Below are positions 37,363 through 45,922 of a DNA stretch of 64,000 bases, piece after piece (position 1 is the stretch's first letter; each line of letters begins with the position of its first letter). The stretch comes from Acidobacteriota bacterium (GTDB lineage Bacteria > Acidobacteriota > Terriglobia > Bryobacterales > Bryobacteraceae). A program made the position numbers and the translations under genes. The stretch covers positions 1 to 64,000 of the forward strand of contig JACQDF010000030.1 in assembly GCA_016201205.1 (NCBI GenBank). The letters are read 5' to 3'. The notes under the pieces are model-generated. The model had not been told where the DNA came from and made no database searches. It worked only from the letters and a program-made list of their open reading frames with translations.

Positions 37363-37899
37363 ATGAGGGAAAGCATCTTTACTGCCGCACTGGCGGCCGC
37401 ATTCGCCCAGGCTTGCTGGAGCGCCGACGCGGTCCGCCCCGCCCCGGACTACACAGTTATGCTCCCCGGCGGCAGAGAGGTGAAGCTCGGCGATTACCGT
37501 GGCAAGGTGCTGTCTTTGGCCTTCATTCTCACCACTTGAACGCATTGCCAGGCGCACGCTCAGGTCATGAGCGGAATCTACAATCAGTACAAAGCACAAG
37601 GGCTGGAGGTCCTGCTGGCGGCCATAAACCAGGATCCGCAGGTGCCCCAATTCATCCGCACTTTCAACCTCCCCTTTGCGGTCGGCACAACCGACGAGGT
37701 ACGGGCGCGGAACTTCCTGCAAATCTCGGCGGTGACGAGGGCGTTTGTGCCGTGGCTGGTGATCATCGACCGCAAAGGAATGATCCGCGAGCAGCAATAT
37801 GGCGACTCGCCGTTCTTCCAGAACCAGCAGCAGAACATCCGGAGCATGGTCGAGAAACTGCTGTCGGAACGAGCGCCGGGAACGGGGAAAAAGAAGTGA
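37363..37899 (+). CDS. Putative selenoprotein: thioredoxin-like/AhpC-TSA family protein, UxxC active site (TGA at 37537-37539 read as Sec, residue 59)
   Basis: [58 protein letters not shown][U][34 protein letters not shown]...; frame uninterrupted except TGA at the first redox Cys position. Confidence 0.85.
37557..37573 (+). promoter_or_regulatory. Candidate bacterial SECIS hairpin (apical part)
   Basis: CGCTCA-GGTCA-TGAGCG: perfect 6-bp stem, GGUCA loop starting 24 nt after the TGA. Confidence 0.6.
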
Positions 37900-38801
37900 T
37901 GACACGCAGGAGCCTGATGGCGGGGTCCGCGCTGGCGGCAGCCGCGCGCGGCAACGCCCAGAGCGCCCGGCCGGGGCGCATCCGGCTGGCCGTATCCACT
38001 TACTCTTACTGGCATTTTCGCGGCGACCGGTATCCGGTCGAGAAGGTGATCGAAGATGCCGCGCGGCTGGGATTCGACGGCGTCGAGATTCTTCATCGCC
38101 AGATGGCGGGCGAGGACCGCGCCTATCTGAACAAGCTCAAGCAGCTCGCCTTTCAGCTCGGGCTGGCGTTGCCGATGCTGTCGATTCACCAGGACTTCGT
38201 CTGGCCGAAACCGGAAGACCGCAAACGCAACATCGAACACACGGTGCATTGCATCGATCTGGCCCACCAGATGGGCATCCCGTGCATCCGGCTCAACTCC
38301 GGCCGGTGGAAAACGGTCCAGTCCTTCGACGATCTCATGAAGGTGAAGGGGGACGAGCCGCCGCTCTCCGGATTCACGGACGCGGACGGGATCAGGTGGT
38401 GTATCGAGTCGATTCAGGAGTGCCTGCCGGCCGCGGAAAAGGCCGGCGTCCTGCTGGCGCTGGAGAATCATTGGGGCCTGACAACGCGCACCGAGACCCT
38501 GCTGCGCATTCACAAAGCGGTCCAGTCGGCGTGGCTGGGAATCAATCTCGACACCGGCAATTTTCCCGGCGAGCCGTACGGGGAAATCGAGAAGCTTGCG
38601 CCGCACGCCAGCATCGTACAGGCAAAAACCTACCACGGCGGCGGCGTATGGTACACGCTGGATCTGGATTACAAGCGTATCGCGGGGATCTTGAAGAAGG
38701 CGGGATTCCACGGATGGGTGTCGCTGGAAATGGAAGGGAATGAGGCTGCGTCGACGGCTGTCCCCAAGAGCCTGGCCATACTGCGCGAAGCGTTTGGCTG
38801 A
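37899..38801 (+). CDS. Sugar phosphate isomerase/epimerase (xylose isomerase-like TIM barrel), signal peptide
   Basis: [68 protein letters not shown]...; start overlaps stop of the selenoprotein gene (TGATG). Confidence 0.88.
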   Translation: MTRRSLMAGSALAAAARGNAQSARPGRIRLAVSTYSYWHFRGDRYPVEKVIEDAARLGFDGVEILHRQMAGEDRAYLNKLKQLAFQLGLALPMLSIHQDFVWPKPEDRKRNIEHTVHCIDLAHQMGIPCIRLNSGRWKTVQSFDDLMKVKGDEPPLSGFTDADGIRWCIESIQECLPAAEKAGVLLALENHWGLTTRTETLLRIHKAVQSAWLGINLDTGNFPGEPYGEIEKLAPHASIVQAKTYHGGGVWYTLDLDYKRIAGILKKAGFHGWVSLEMEGNEAASTAVPKSLAILREAFG

Positions 38802-38822
38802 TCCGCAGGCCCAGCGGTTCTG

Positions 38823-39827
38823 TCAGGTCTGACTCGACACAAAAAAATCGATCTTGTGAAGCAGGGCTTCGAAGGTGATCCCGAACACCGGCAGCACAAT
38901 CCAGGCGGCTCGCACCGGCAGCATCACTTCCCGCTGCTGCACCTGCACCGTGATGTCCAGAAGAGACGCCAGTGCGTGAGCCACCTGTCGTTTGACAATG
39001 TCCAAAGTCTCTACCCGCAGCATGAACACGAGAATCGCCGAGTGGTCCCAGGAAAAGAACTGGTCGGCTGGCGAGAGGTTGGTGGCCAGTTGTTCGGAAA
39101 TCGCGAAAACAAGATTGTCGGCAACACCTCGTCCAAAGCGATCTGTGACGACGCGATACCGCTCGGCGGCAAAGACGGCCGCGTAGGCGTGATCGCCAGC
39201 CTCAATGGCGGCGAGGAGTACGCGCTCGGCCTGCTTGCGCGTCGGGAAGCCGGTCGCCGATTCAAACTCCGCCTCCCCTGCAATGGTGAAGCCCGGCGCA
39301 TTCTTGGCGTGAGCCTCCAGTTGCTGTTTCAGCCCACTCAGGTTCCGGACTGTATCGTCCCGCTGTTTTTGATGTTCCTCGCGGATGGCTCGAAGGTGGT
39401 CCGCGAGTGAGTTTTTCAGAGTCAGGAAATCCTCTGCGCTATAGGCTCGTTCAATCTTCCGCTCCACCTCTTGCAACTGCACCGCCAAGGATTGGCTGGT
39501 TTTGCCAAGATCCACGATCGTATGGGAGAGCATGGAGATCATCTGGTGGAGATACGCATGGTGCATCCGGAAGTGCTGCGCGGCCCGCCGGTTGTATTCT
39601 TCCAGCGCCTTGTTGGCGGCGCCGGTCAGAACGAGCACATTCTCGTGATTGGGGTCCTCATCCAACTGGCGGAGAATCTCGTCGATGTCGGATCGGAATT
39701 TCGCGTGATCGTCCTCATTCACGGCGATGGAATGCAGGCCGATGCCCTGGATGAGCAGAGATAACCCCCGGAAAAAGGCGCCGGCTTTGTCAGCCGAGCT
39801 ATCGAGGTATTTACGCAGTGAGATCAC
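38823..39827 (-). CDS. Protein with degenerate GGDEF-like C-terminal domain
   Basis: FESATGFPTRKQAERVLLAAIEAGDHAYAAVFAAERYRVVTDRFGRGVADNLVFAISEQL...FFSWDHSAILVFML; no GGDEF signature. Confidence 0.6.
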   Translation of the reverse strand: MISLRKYLDSSADKAGAFFRGLSLLIQGIGLHSIAVNEDDHAKFRSDIDEILRQLDEDPNHENVLVLTGAANKALEEYNRRAAQHFRMHHAYLHQMISMLSHTIVDLGKTSQSLAVQLQEVERKIERAYSAEDFLTLKNSLADHLRAIREEHQKQRDDTVRNLSGLKQQLEAHAKNAPGFTIAGEAEFESATGFPTRKQAERVLLAAIEAGDHAYAAVFAAERYRVVTDRFGRGVADNLVFAISEQLATNLSPADQFFSWDHSAILVFMLRVETLDIVKRQVAHALASLLDITVQVQQREVMLPVRAAWIVLPVFGITFEALLHKIDFFVSSQT

Positions 39828-39955
39828 GGCCGGCTTCCTTTACGACTTATCGGCCGGCAGGACGGGATTCTGCGGATGGAGAAGCTGTTTTGGTGACCTA
39901 GGTCACTGTGGCTGGGCGGCGCTTGCTCCAGAATCAGGCTCTGGAGGCATTCCCA

Positions 39956-40477
39956 ATGACCCACCCGGTTGAATTGCTGATCAACGAACACCGCCTGATC
40001 GAACGAGTGCTTGACGAACTGGAGCAGCGGCTGTCTGGAGACGCGTTTCCCGCGGAGTTTCTCGAGAAGGCCCTCGATTTCTTCATCCGCTTTGCCGACG
40101 GCGTCCACCATCACAAGGAAGAGCAAGTGCTGTTTCCGGCGCTGGCTGCGGCCGGCGTTCCCGTCGAGGGAGGCCCCATCGGGGTGATGCTCGATGAGCA
40201 CCAGTTTGGACGGCACTGCCTGAGGATGATAGGAGCGAACCTGCCCGCGGCTCTCCAGGGGAGCGAGGAATCCGAAGTCCAAGTGCGGCAATATGCGGCC
40301 CAGTACCTTGAACTGCTGAGGCGCCACATCTGGAAGGAAGACAACGTGCTGTTTCAGATTGCGCAGCGCGTTCTGTGCTCGTCCGGCGACGTGGCGGCAC
40401 TCGAAAAGCAATTTCGCGAAGTGCCGAATCCGCTGGAAGAGCTGGTGGCCGAGCTGACCGGCGCCGGCGTCCGCTAG
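39956..40477 (+). CDS. Hemerythrin HHE domain protein
   Basis: MTHPVELLINEHRLIERVLDELEQRL...FADGVHHHKEEQVLFPALAAAG...MLDEHQFGRHCLRMI...HIWKEDNVLFQIAQRVL. Confidence 0.88.
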   Translation: MTHPVELLINEHRLIERVLDELEQRLSGDAFPAEFLEKALDFFIRFADGVHHHKEEQVLFPALAAAGVPVEGGPIGVMLDEHQFGRHCLRMIGANLPAALQGSEESEVQVRQYAAQYLELLRRHIWKEDNVLFQIAQRVLCSSGDVAALEKQFREVPNPLEELVAELTGAGVR

Positions 40478-40744
40478 TCACTTTGTCTTTGTGGATTTTC
40501 CGCCCGCTTTGAAGAGGAAGATCCTGGCGCTTGGAGGGGGCTGCCAAACAACAGGCGCTTGCAGCCGGCGAAGGCCGAGAACAGTACGGCCCACTCCTTC
40601 AAGCGCGCGCGCCTTCGCGCCTGAGCGCCTGAGTCGTTAGCCCGACATCCAGCCGGCATGGAGGTCGAGCATTCGAAACTCTCAATTCCTCGCGTAAGGG
40701 GTCGCCGCGCACGGCGGCAGCACGTCGGCGGCCTGAGCATCATC

Positions 40745-41023
40745 TCACGGAACACGCTCGCCTTTCGGGGCCTGAGCAGGAAGCAGAAAAGTCTTGATCA
40801 ACTCACCCTCGCCGCAGACTGTCATACCGGAGAATCGCTTGTACCACAGACCCTCGAGTACCTCGGGCTCGCCGTCAAGCCACTTGGCCAGCAGTTCTAA
40901 CTGAGATGCGGGAATCTTCCGGCTCTGGACGCGGTCTAGCAGATGCTGAAACAGAGCGGGTGGAACATATTGGCGGCGGACTCTCGGCACGACCTGATCC
41001 CTAGCTTCCCGACCCTCTAGCAT
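40745..41023 (-). CDS. Small hypothetical protein (possible operon partner of 41028-41369)
   Basis: Adjacent same-strand short ORF, MLEGREARDQVVPRVRRQYVPPALFQHLLDRVQSRKIPASQLELLAKWLDGEPEVLEGLWYKRFSGMTVCGEGELIKTFLL. Confidence 0.5.
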   Translation of the reverse strand: MLEGREARDQVVPRVRRQYVPPALFQHLLDRVQSRKIPASQLELLAKWLDGEPEVLEGLWYKRFSGMTVCGEGELIKTFLLPAQAPKGERVP

Positions 41024-41027
41024 CTAG

Positions 41028-41369
41028 CTAGATCCCATAGAAGCCGCGAGTGAGACGCTCTTTGATCCGTGCCGCCTCAACCGGATTCGAGGCCGCCGCG
41101 AGCCGTTTGGCTAGAAGGCCCAATTCTTCGGGGCTAAGGCGATTCCCCTTGCCCTCCAGGACGGCAAGTTCCGCGGTTTCGAGTGCGACCTCTTCCCCAG
41201 TTGGCTTTCGCGCCACCACCCGGCTCCCGGTTAGCGCCTGCCGCACGAACCAGTGATAGACGGCCAATGCGCTCTTGATCACCTCCGTTCGCTTGGAGCG
41301 CGTCAACTCGGCCATCTGGTCAACCAGTGCAAGTTCGTTCGGTGTCAGGACGGGCTGGATTCTTGCCAT
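41028..41369 (-). CDS. Ribbon-helix-helix/CopG-like small protein
   Basis: MARIQPVLTPNELALVDQMAELTRSKRTEVIKSALAVYHWFVRQ resembles RHH N-terminus. Confidence 0.5.
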   Translation of the reverse strand: MARIQPVLTPNELALVDQMAELTRSKRTEVIKSALAVYHWFVRQALTGSRVVARKPTGEEVALETAELAVLEGKGNRLSPEELGLLAKRLAAASNPVEAARIKERLTRGFYGI

Positions 41370-41687
41370 ACTCGGATATCCTCAGTTTCTGTGTTTATTC
41401 TACTCCTTTCTGTCCACGTTGTCGAGCGCGGGACAGCACTCGCCTGCAGTCTTGGGTTGGCCAGGGGATAGGACACCCCTTCCAATCCGCCTTTGTTCCC
41501 GTTGTGTAGCGCTCGGGGAGCCACATCGAGACGGATGCAGATGCGAAACCGCCCGGTCGGTTAGCACCTTCCCGCACGGAGCCCTTCTCCTGGTTTCGAC
41601 CGTCGGCGAGGCCAGGTTATCGGAACCGGGTACCACCCGAAGTCACTACGACCAGACGGCCCTTGAGTTCCAATCTCAGCACGTCCT

Positions 41688-41822
41688 GGGGGTGCTTAAC
41701 GGTTTTGGGGATTGAGCTTGTTCGGCCTCGAAATCCGCTCCCTAACGGTCGCGGCTCGGCAACGGTTACTGAGCCGCGAGCGTCAGCGAGCGGTCAGGCT
41801 CCCCCAAACGGTTAAGCACCCC
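41688..41822. repeat. Inverted-repeat-bounded segment containing palindromic dispersed repeat copy B (41732-41797)
   Basis: GGGGTGCTTAACGGTTTTGGGG (41689-41710) vs reverse complement of CCCCCAAACGGTTAAGCACCCC (41801-41822); inside CGCGGCTC...GAGCCGCG. Confidence 0.65.
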
Positions 41823-41883
41823 GGGACTGGTCGGCGAGTCCCCGTCGGCGAACGTCAATTCGCTAGGATAAAGAACGAAGGGC

Positions 41884-42360
41884 ATGAGAATCTCGATTGG
41901 CGCCGACCACGCCGGGTTTTCCCTCAAGGAGCAACTGCGGGAGAAACTGGCGGCGCAGGGGCACGAGGTCATCGATCACGGGACCAACAGCATGGACTCT
42001 GCCGATTATCCCGACTTCGCGGTGAAGGTAGCCGAGGACGTGGGGCAAGGCCGGGTGGAACGAGGCATCCTGGTCTGCTCGACGGGCGTCGGCATGTCGA
42101 TCGCGGCGAACAAGATTCCCGGCGTCCGCGCGGCGCTGGCCTGGGATCCGGACGAAGTGCGCCTGACCCGTGAGCACAACGACGCCAACGTCCTCACCCT
42201 GGGCGCCAAGTACCTGGGCCTCGATCAGGCCGGGCAGCTCGTATCGATTTTTCTCGAAACAGAGTTCCAGGGCGGCCGGCACGCACGGCGCCTCGCCAAG
42301 ATCGCTGACACGGAAGATCGCGTCCGCAACAATTCGGGCAAGCAAGGAGAAGCGGAATAG
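41884..42360 (+). CDS. rpiB: Ribose-5-phosphate isomerase B
   Basis: [53 protein letters not shown]...[25 protein letters not shown]. Confidence 0.95.
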   Translation: MRISIGADHAGFSLKEQLREKLAAQGHEVIDHGTNSMDSADYPDFAVKVAEDVGQGRVERGILVCSTGVGMSIAANKIPGVRAALAWDPDEVRLTREHNDANVLTLGAKYLGLDQAGQLVSIFLETEFQGGRHARRLAKIADTEDRVRNNSGKQGEAE

Positions 42361-42361
42361 C

Positions 42362-43648
42362 ATGACCGAACAGGAGCGCATGGAGCGGCCGCTGGCCGAG
42401 GTGGATCCGGAAGTGCAGGACGCGATTCGTCAGGAAATCGAGCGTCAGCATTCCGGACTCGAATTGATCGCCAGCGAGAATTTCACTTCCGAGGCCGTGC
42501 TGGAAGCGACCGCCAGCGTGTTCACCAACAAGTACGCCGAGGGGTATCCCGGCAGGCGGTACTATGGCGGGTGCGAATTCACGGACGTTGTGGAGAATCT
42601 GGCGCGCGACCGCGCCAAGGCGCTGTTTCGCGCCGAGCACGCCAACGCGCAGCCGCATTCGGGATCGCAGGCCAATGAGGCTGCCTATGCCGCCGTGCTC
42701 AGCCCCGGGGACACGATCCTTGGAATGAACCTCTCGCACGGCGGGCACCTGACTCACGGCCATCATCTGAACTTCTCCGGCAAGACCTATAAAGTGATTC
42801 CCTACGGTGTGCGGCCCGAGGACGAGCGGATTGACTATGACGAGCTCGCCCGCCTGGCCGACGGCCACAAACCGAAGATGATCATAGCCGGCGGCAGCGC
42901 CTATCCGCGGATCATCGACTTCCGGAAGTTCCGTGAGATCGCCGATTCCGCCGGCGCCGTCCTGCTGGTGGACATGGCGCATTTTTCCGGGCTGGTTGCC
43001 GCTGGCCTGTATCCGAACCCCTGTGACTGGGCTGACATCGTCACCACGACGACGCACAAGACGCTGCGCGGCCCGCGCGCGGGTCTGATCCTCTGTAAGG
43101 GGAAATTTGCCGCTGCCGTCGACAAGAGCCTGTTCCCCGGCGTGCAAGGCGGTCCGCTGGTGCATGTGATCGCAGCCAAAGCGGTTGCGCTGAAAGAAGC
43201 GATGACGCCGGAGTTCGTCACCTACCAAAAGCAGGTGATCCTCAACGCTCAGGCGCTGGCCGAGGAACTGGCGCTCGCCGGCTTCCGGATTGTTTCCGGC
43301 GGCACGGACACGCATCTGCTGCTGGTGGACGTATTCGCCAAAGGCGTCCGCGGCAAGGAAGCCGAACAAGCCCTGGACCGCGCCCATATCACCGTCAACA
43401 AGAACACCATCCCGTTCGACGCTAATCCGCCTCTCAATCCCAGCGGCGTGCGTCTGGGCTCCCCCGCAGTCACCACTCGCGGGTTCCGCGAAACCGAGAT
43501 GAGAGAAGTCGGCAGGCTCATCGCCGATGTGCTGGTGAACATCCAGTCCGCCGAGACGATCGGTTCGGTGGGCCGGCGCGTGCTCGCATTGACCGGGAAG
43601 TTTCCATTGTACCGCTGGAAACTGGCCCCGGCCGCCATCGCCCGTTGA
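42362..43648 (+). CDS. glyA: Serine hydroxymethyltransferase
   Basis: [41 protein letters not shown]...[20 protein letters not shown]. Confidence 0.97.
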   Translation: MTEQERMERPLAEVDPEVQDAIRQEIERQHSGLELIASENFTSEAVLEATASVFTNKYAEGYPGRRYYGGCEFTDVVENLARDRAKALFRAEHANAQPHSGSQANEAAYAAVLSPGDTILGMNLSHGGHLTHGHHLNFSGKTYKVIPYGVRPEDERIDYDELARLADGHKPKMIIAGGSAYPRIIDFRKFREIADSAGAVLLVDMAHFSGLVAAGLYPNPCDWADIVTTTTHKTLRGPRAGLILCKGKFAAAVDKSLFPGVQGGPLVHVIAAKAVALKEAMTPEFVTYQKQVILNAQALAEELALAGFRIVSGGTDTHLLLVDVFAKGVRGKEAEQALDRAHITVNKNTIPFDANPPLNPSGVRLGSPAVTTRGFRETEMREVGRLIADVLVNIQSAETIGSVGRRVLALTGKFPLYRWKLAPAAIAR

Positions 43649-44809
43649 ATGTCGCTGTCGATTGTTCTGGACGCCCGGCACATCCGCGATTTTGGTGTCG
43701 GAACCTACATTCGCAACCTGACACAGAGCCTGGGCAAACTCGATTCGGACAACCAGTACACGCTGGTCATCCATCCAGGGGATGCACCGCTGCTGGCGGG
43801 CCTGCCCATCAATTTCCGGCTCGTTCATTACGAAGGCCGCGACACACAGCCTTCCGAACATTTTTCGTTCCCGCTCTTCCTGCGGCGTCTGCCGGCCAGC
43901 CTGTATCACATCCCTATCACGATGGTTCCCGTGTGGATGCCGGGGCCTTACGTGGTGACGGTGCACGACGTCAGCCGGCTGCTGTTCGAGCCGCTGCCGC
44001 GCTGGCGGCACGGCCTCCGCCGGTTTCGGCTCCGGCGCGCCTTGTTGAAAGCGGGCCGCATCATCACCGTTTCGGAAGCCACCAGGAACGACGTCGAGGA
44101 ACTGCTCGGCATCCCGGCGCAAAAAATCCGGCTGATCCATAACGCGCCCGATCCGCGCTTCTTCGAGCATGGCCCGCCTTCGGACGCCCGCGCCGGCGGC
44201 CCCGGCGTCTACGACCACGAGCGGCGGCGCATTCTCGAGCGATATCAGATCACGTACCCGTTTCTGCTCTACGCCGGAACGATCCGGCCGCAGAAGAACA
44301 TCCCGCGGCTGGTGGAGGCGTTTGCCGTTCTGAGGGGCGAACTGGAAGAGCACGCGGTGTACAAGGATCTGCGTCTCATCATCATCGGCGACGAGATCTC
44401 GCGCTATCCCGGCGTGCGCCGCGCGGTCGTCGAAACACGCATGGCCAACGCCGTGCGTTTTCTGGGCTTCGTGCCGTTCGACACGCTGCGGGTGTTCTAT
44501 GAGTCGGCCGCGGCCTTCGTGTTTCCGTCGTTGTATGAAGGCTTCGGCCTGCCGCCGCTCGAAGCGATGGCTTCCGGAACACCGGTGGTGACCTCCTGCG
44601 TCAGCTCGCTTCCGGAGGTGGTGGGCGATGCGGCCGTGATCGTGAACCCGGAAAATGTGTTTGACATCGCCCGCGGCATGAAAGAAGTTCTGCTCGACGA
44701 GGACTTGCGCCGCCGTCTGGTCCGGGCCGGGATCGAGCAGGCGGCCCGCTTCAGTTGGGAGCGGACCGCGCGGGAAGTGCTCGAGACCTATCAAGAGGTG
44801 GCCCGCTGA
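43649..44809 (+). CDS. Glycosyltransferase family 1 (GT4-like)
   Basis: SIVLDARHIRDFGVGTYIRNL...FLLYAGTIRPQKNIPRLVEAFAVL...FVFPSLYEGFGLPPLEAMASGTPVVTS. Confidence 0.92.
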   Translation: MSLSIVLDARHIRDFGVGTYIRNLTQSLGKLDSDNQYTLVIHPGDAPLLAGLPINFRLVHYEGRDTQPSEHFSFPLFLRRLPASLYHIPITMVPVWMPGPYVVTVHDVSRLLFEPLPRWRHGLRRFRLRRALLKAGRIITVSEATRNDVEELLGIPAQKIRLIHNAPDPRFFEHGPPSDARAGGPGVYDHERRRILERYQITYPFLLYAGTIRPQKNIPRLVEAFAVLRGELEEHAVYKDLRLIIIGDEISRYPGVRRAVVETRMANAVRFLGFVPFDTLRVFYESAAAFVFPSLYEGFGLPPLEAMASGTPVVTSCVSSLPEVVGDAAVIVNPENVFDIARGMKEVLLDEDLRRRLVRAGIEQAARFSWERTAREVLETYQEVAR

Positions 44810-44812
44810 CGC

Positions 44813-45754
44813 CTACGGCCGGATGCCCGTCGTGGACAGCCGGATGCGATACAGTCCTGTCCGCGCCGTGATGTAGAGTGTGCGTGCGTCGTCGTCACCC
44901 CAGTGCAGGTTGGCGGGAATCTCCGGCGTGACGATGACGCCGATGCGTCTGGCTTCCGGCGTGAACACGTGTGTCCCGCCCGGGCCTGTGCAGAACAGAT
45001 TGCCTTGCTGGTCGGTCTTCATTCCGTCGGGCGCTCCGGGCTCGGTCAGGTGGGTCACATCGGCGAAGACGCTCCCTTCACCAAGCGTTCCGCCGGCGAG
45101 CACCGGGAAGCGGTTCCAGATTTTGCGCTTCACGTCAGAGTTCGCCACGTAGAGATATTTCTCATCCGGCGTGAAGGCGAGCCCGTTGGGCCGCGTCATG
45201 TCCTTGTGCAACAGTGTGAGTACGCCGTCCTTGAGGCGGAAAACGCCATTGAAGTCGAGTTCTTTGGCTGGATCGTGGTCCTGCTTCACCAGGCCGTAGG
45301 GCGGGTCGGTGAAATAGAGCGCGCCGTCGGATTTGTACACGGCATCGTTGGGGCTGTTGAGCCGCTTCCCCTGCCATTCGGAGGCAAGCACGGTAAGCGA
45401 GCCGTCGGGCTCGAGGCGGGTGACACGCCGGTTGCCGTGCTCACAGAGGGTGATCCGGCCCTGGGGATCGAGCGTGAGCCCGTTGGAACCGATAAACGCG
45501 CCCTTGGGTGCGTCCGTGCCGTCAAAGCCGCTCGGCTTGCGGAACACAGTCAATTCGCCGGCGCGCGTCCATTTGTACATGGTGTTCTCCGGGATATCGC
45601 TGAACACCAGGCAGCCTTCTTTGATCCAGACAGGGCCTTCCGTGAACGAGAACCCGCCCGCGAGTTTTTCGATGACGGCGTCGCGGGGAATCAACGCGTC
45701 GATAGCGGGATCGAGCCGGATGATGCTGCCCACAAGGGCGGCTGGCGCGCTCAT
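44813..45754 (-). CDS. SMP-30/gluconolactonase family protein
   Basis: KLAGGFSFTEGPVWIKEGCLVFSDIPENTMYKW...SPNDAVYKSDGALYFTDPPYGL...RPNGLAFTPDEKYLYVANSD. Confidence 0.92.
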   Translation of the reverse strand: MSAPAALVGSIIRLDPAIDALIPRDAVIEKLAGGFSFTEGPVWIKEGCLVFSDIPENTMYKWTRAGELTVFRKPSGFDGTDAPKGAFIGSNGLTLDPQGRITLCEHGNRRVTRLEPDGSLTVLASEWQGKRLNSPNDAVYKSDGALYFTDPPYGLVKQDHDPAKELDFNGVFRLKDGVLTLLHKDMTRPNGLAFTPDEKYLYVANSDVKRKIWNRFPVLAGGTLGEGSVFADVTHLTEPGAPDGMKTDQQGNLFCTGPGGTHVFTPEARRIGVIVTPEIPANLHWGDDDARTLYITARTGLYRIRLSTTGIRP

Positions 45755-45825
45755 TCGACGATTCTATCGTGAAATTGAGGTGCGCCGTCTGTGCATGGTA
45801 CAGTGGTAGTGCGCCGACAAGAAGC

Positions 45826-45902
<77 letters not shown>

Positions 45903-45922
45903 GTTCCAATCTCCGGGATTCA

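Noticed and set aside
37537-37539. General TGA reassignment (alternative genetic code)
   Set aside because: Many genes in the window terminate normally at TGA (e.g. addA, addB, accA); only the two redox-site TGAs look recoded.
42194-44794. 866-aa minus-strand ORF opposite glyA and glycosyltransferase
   Set aside because: Antisense shadow of well-identified genes.
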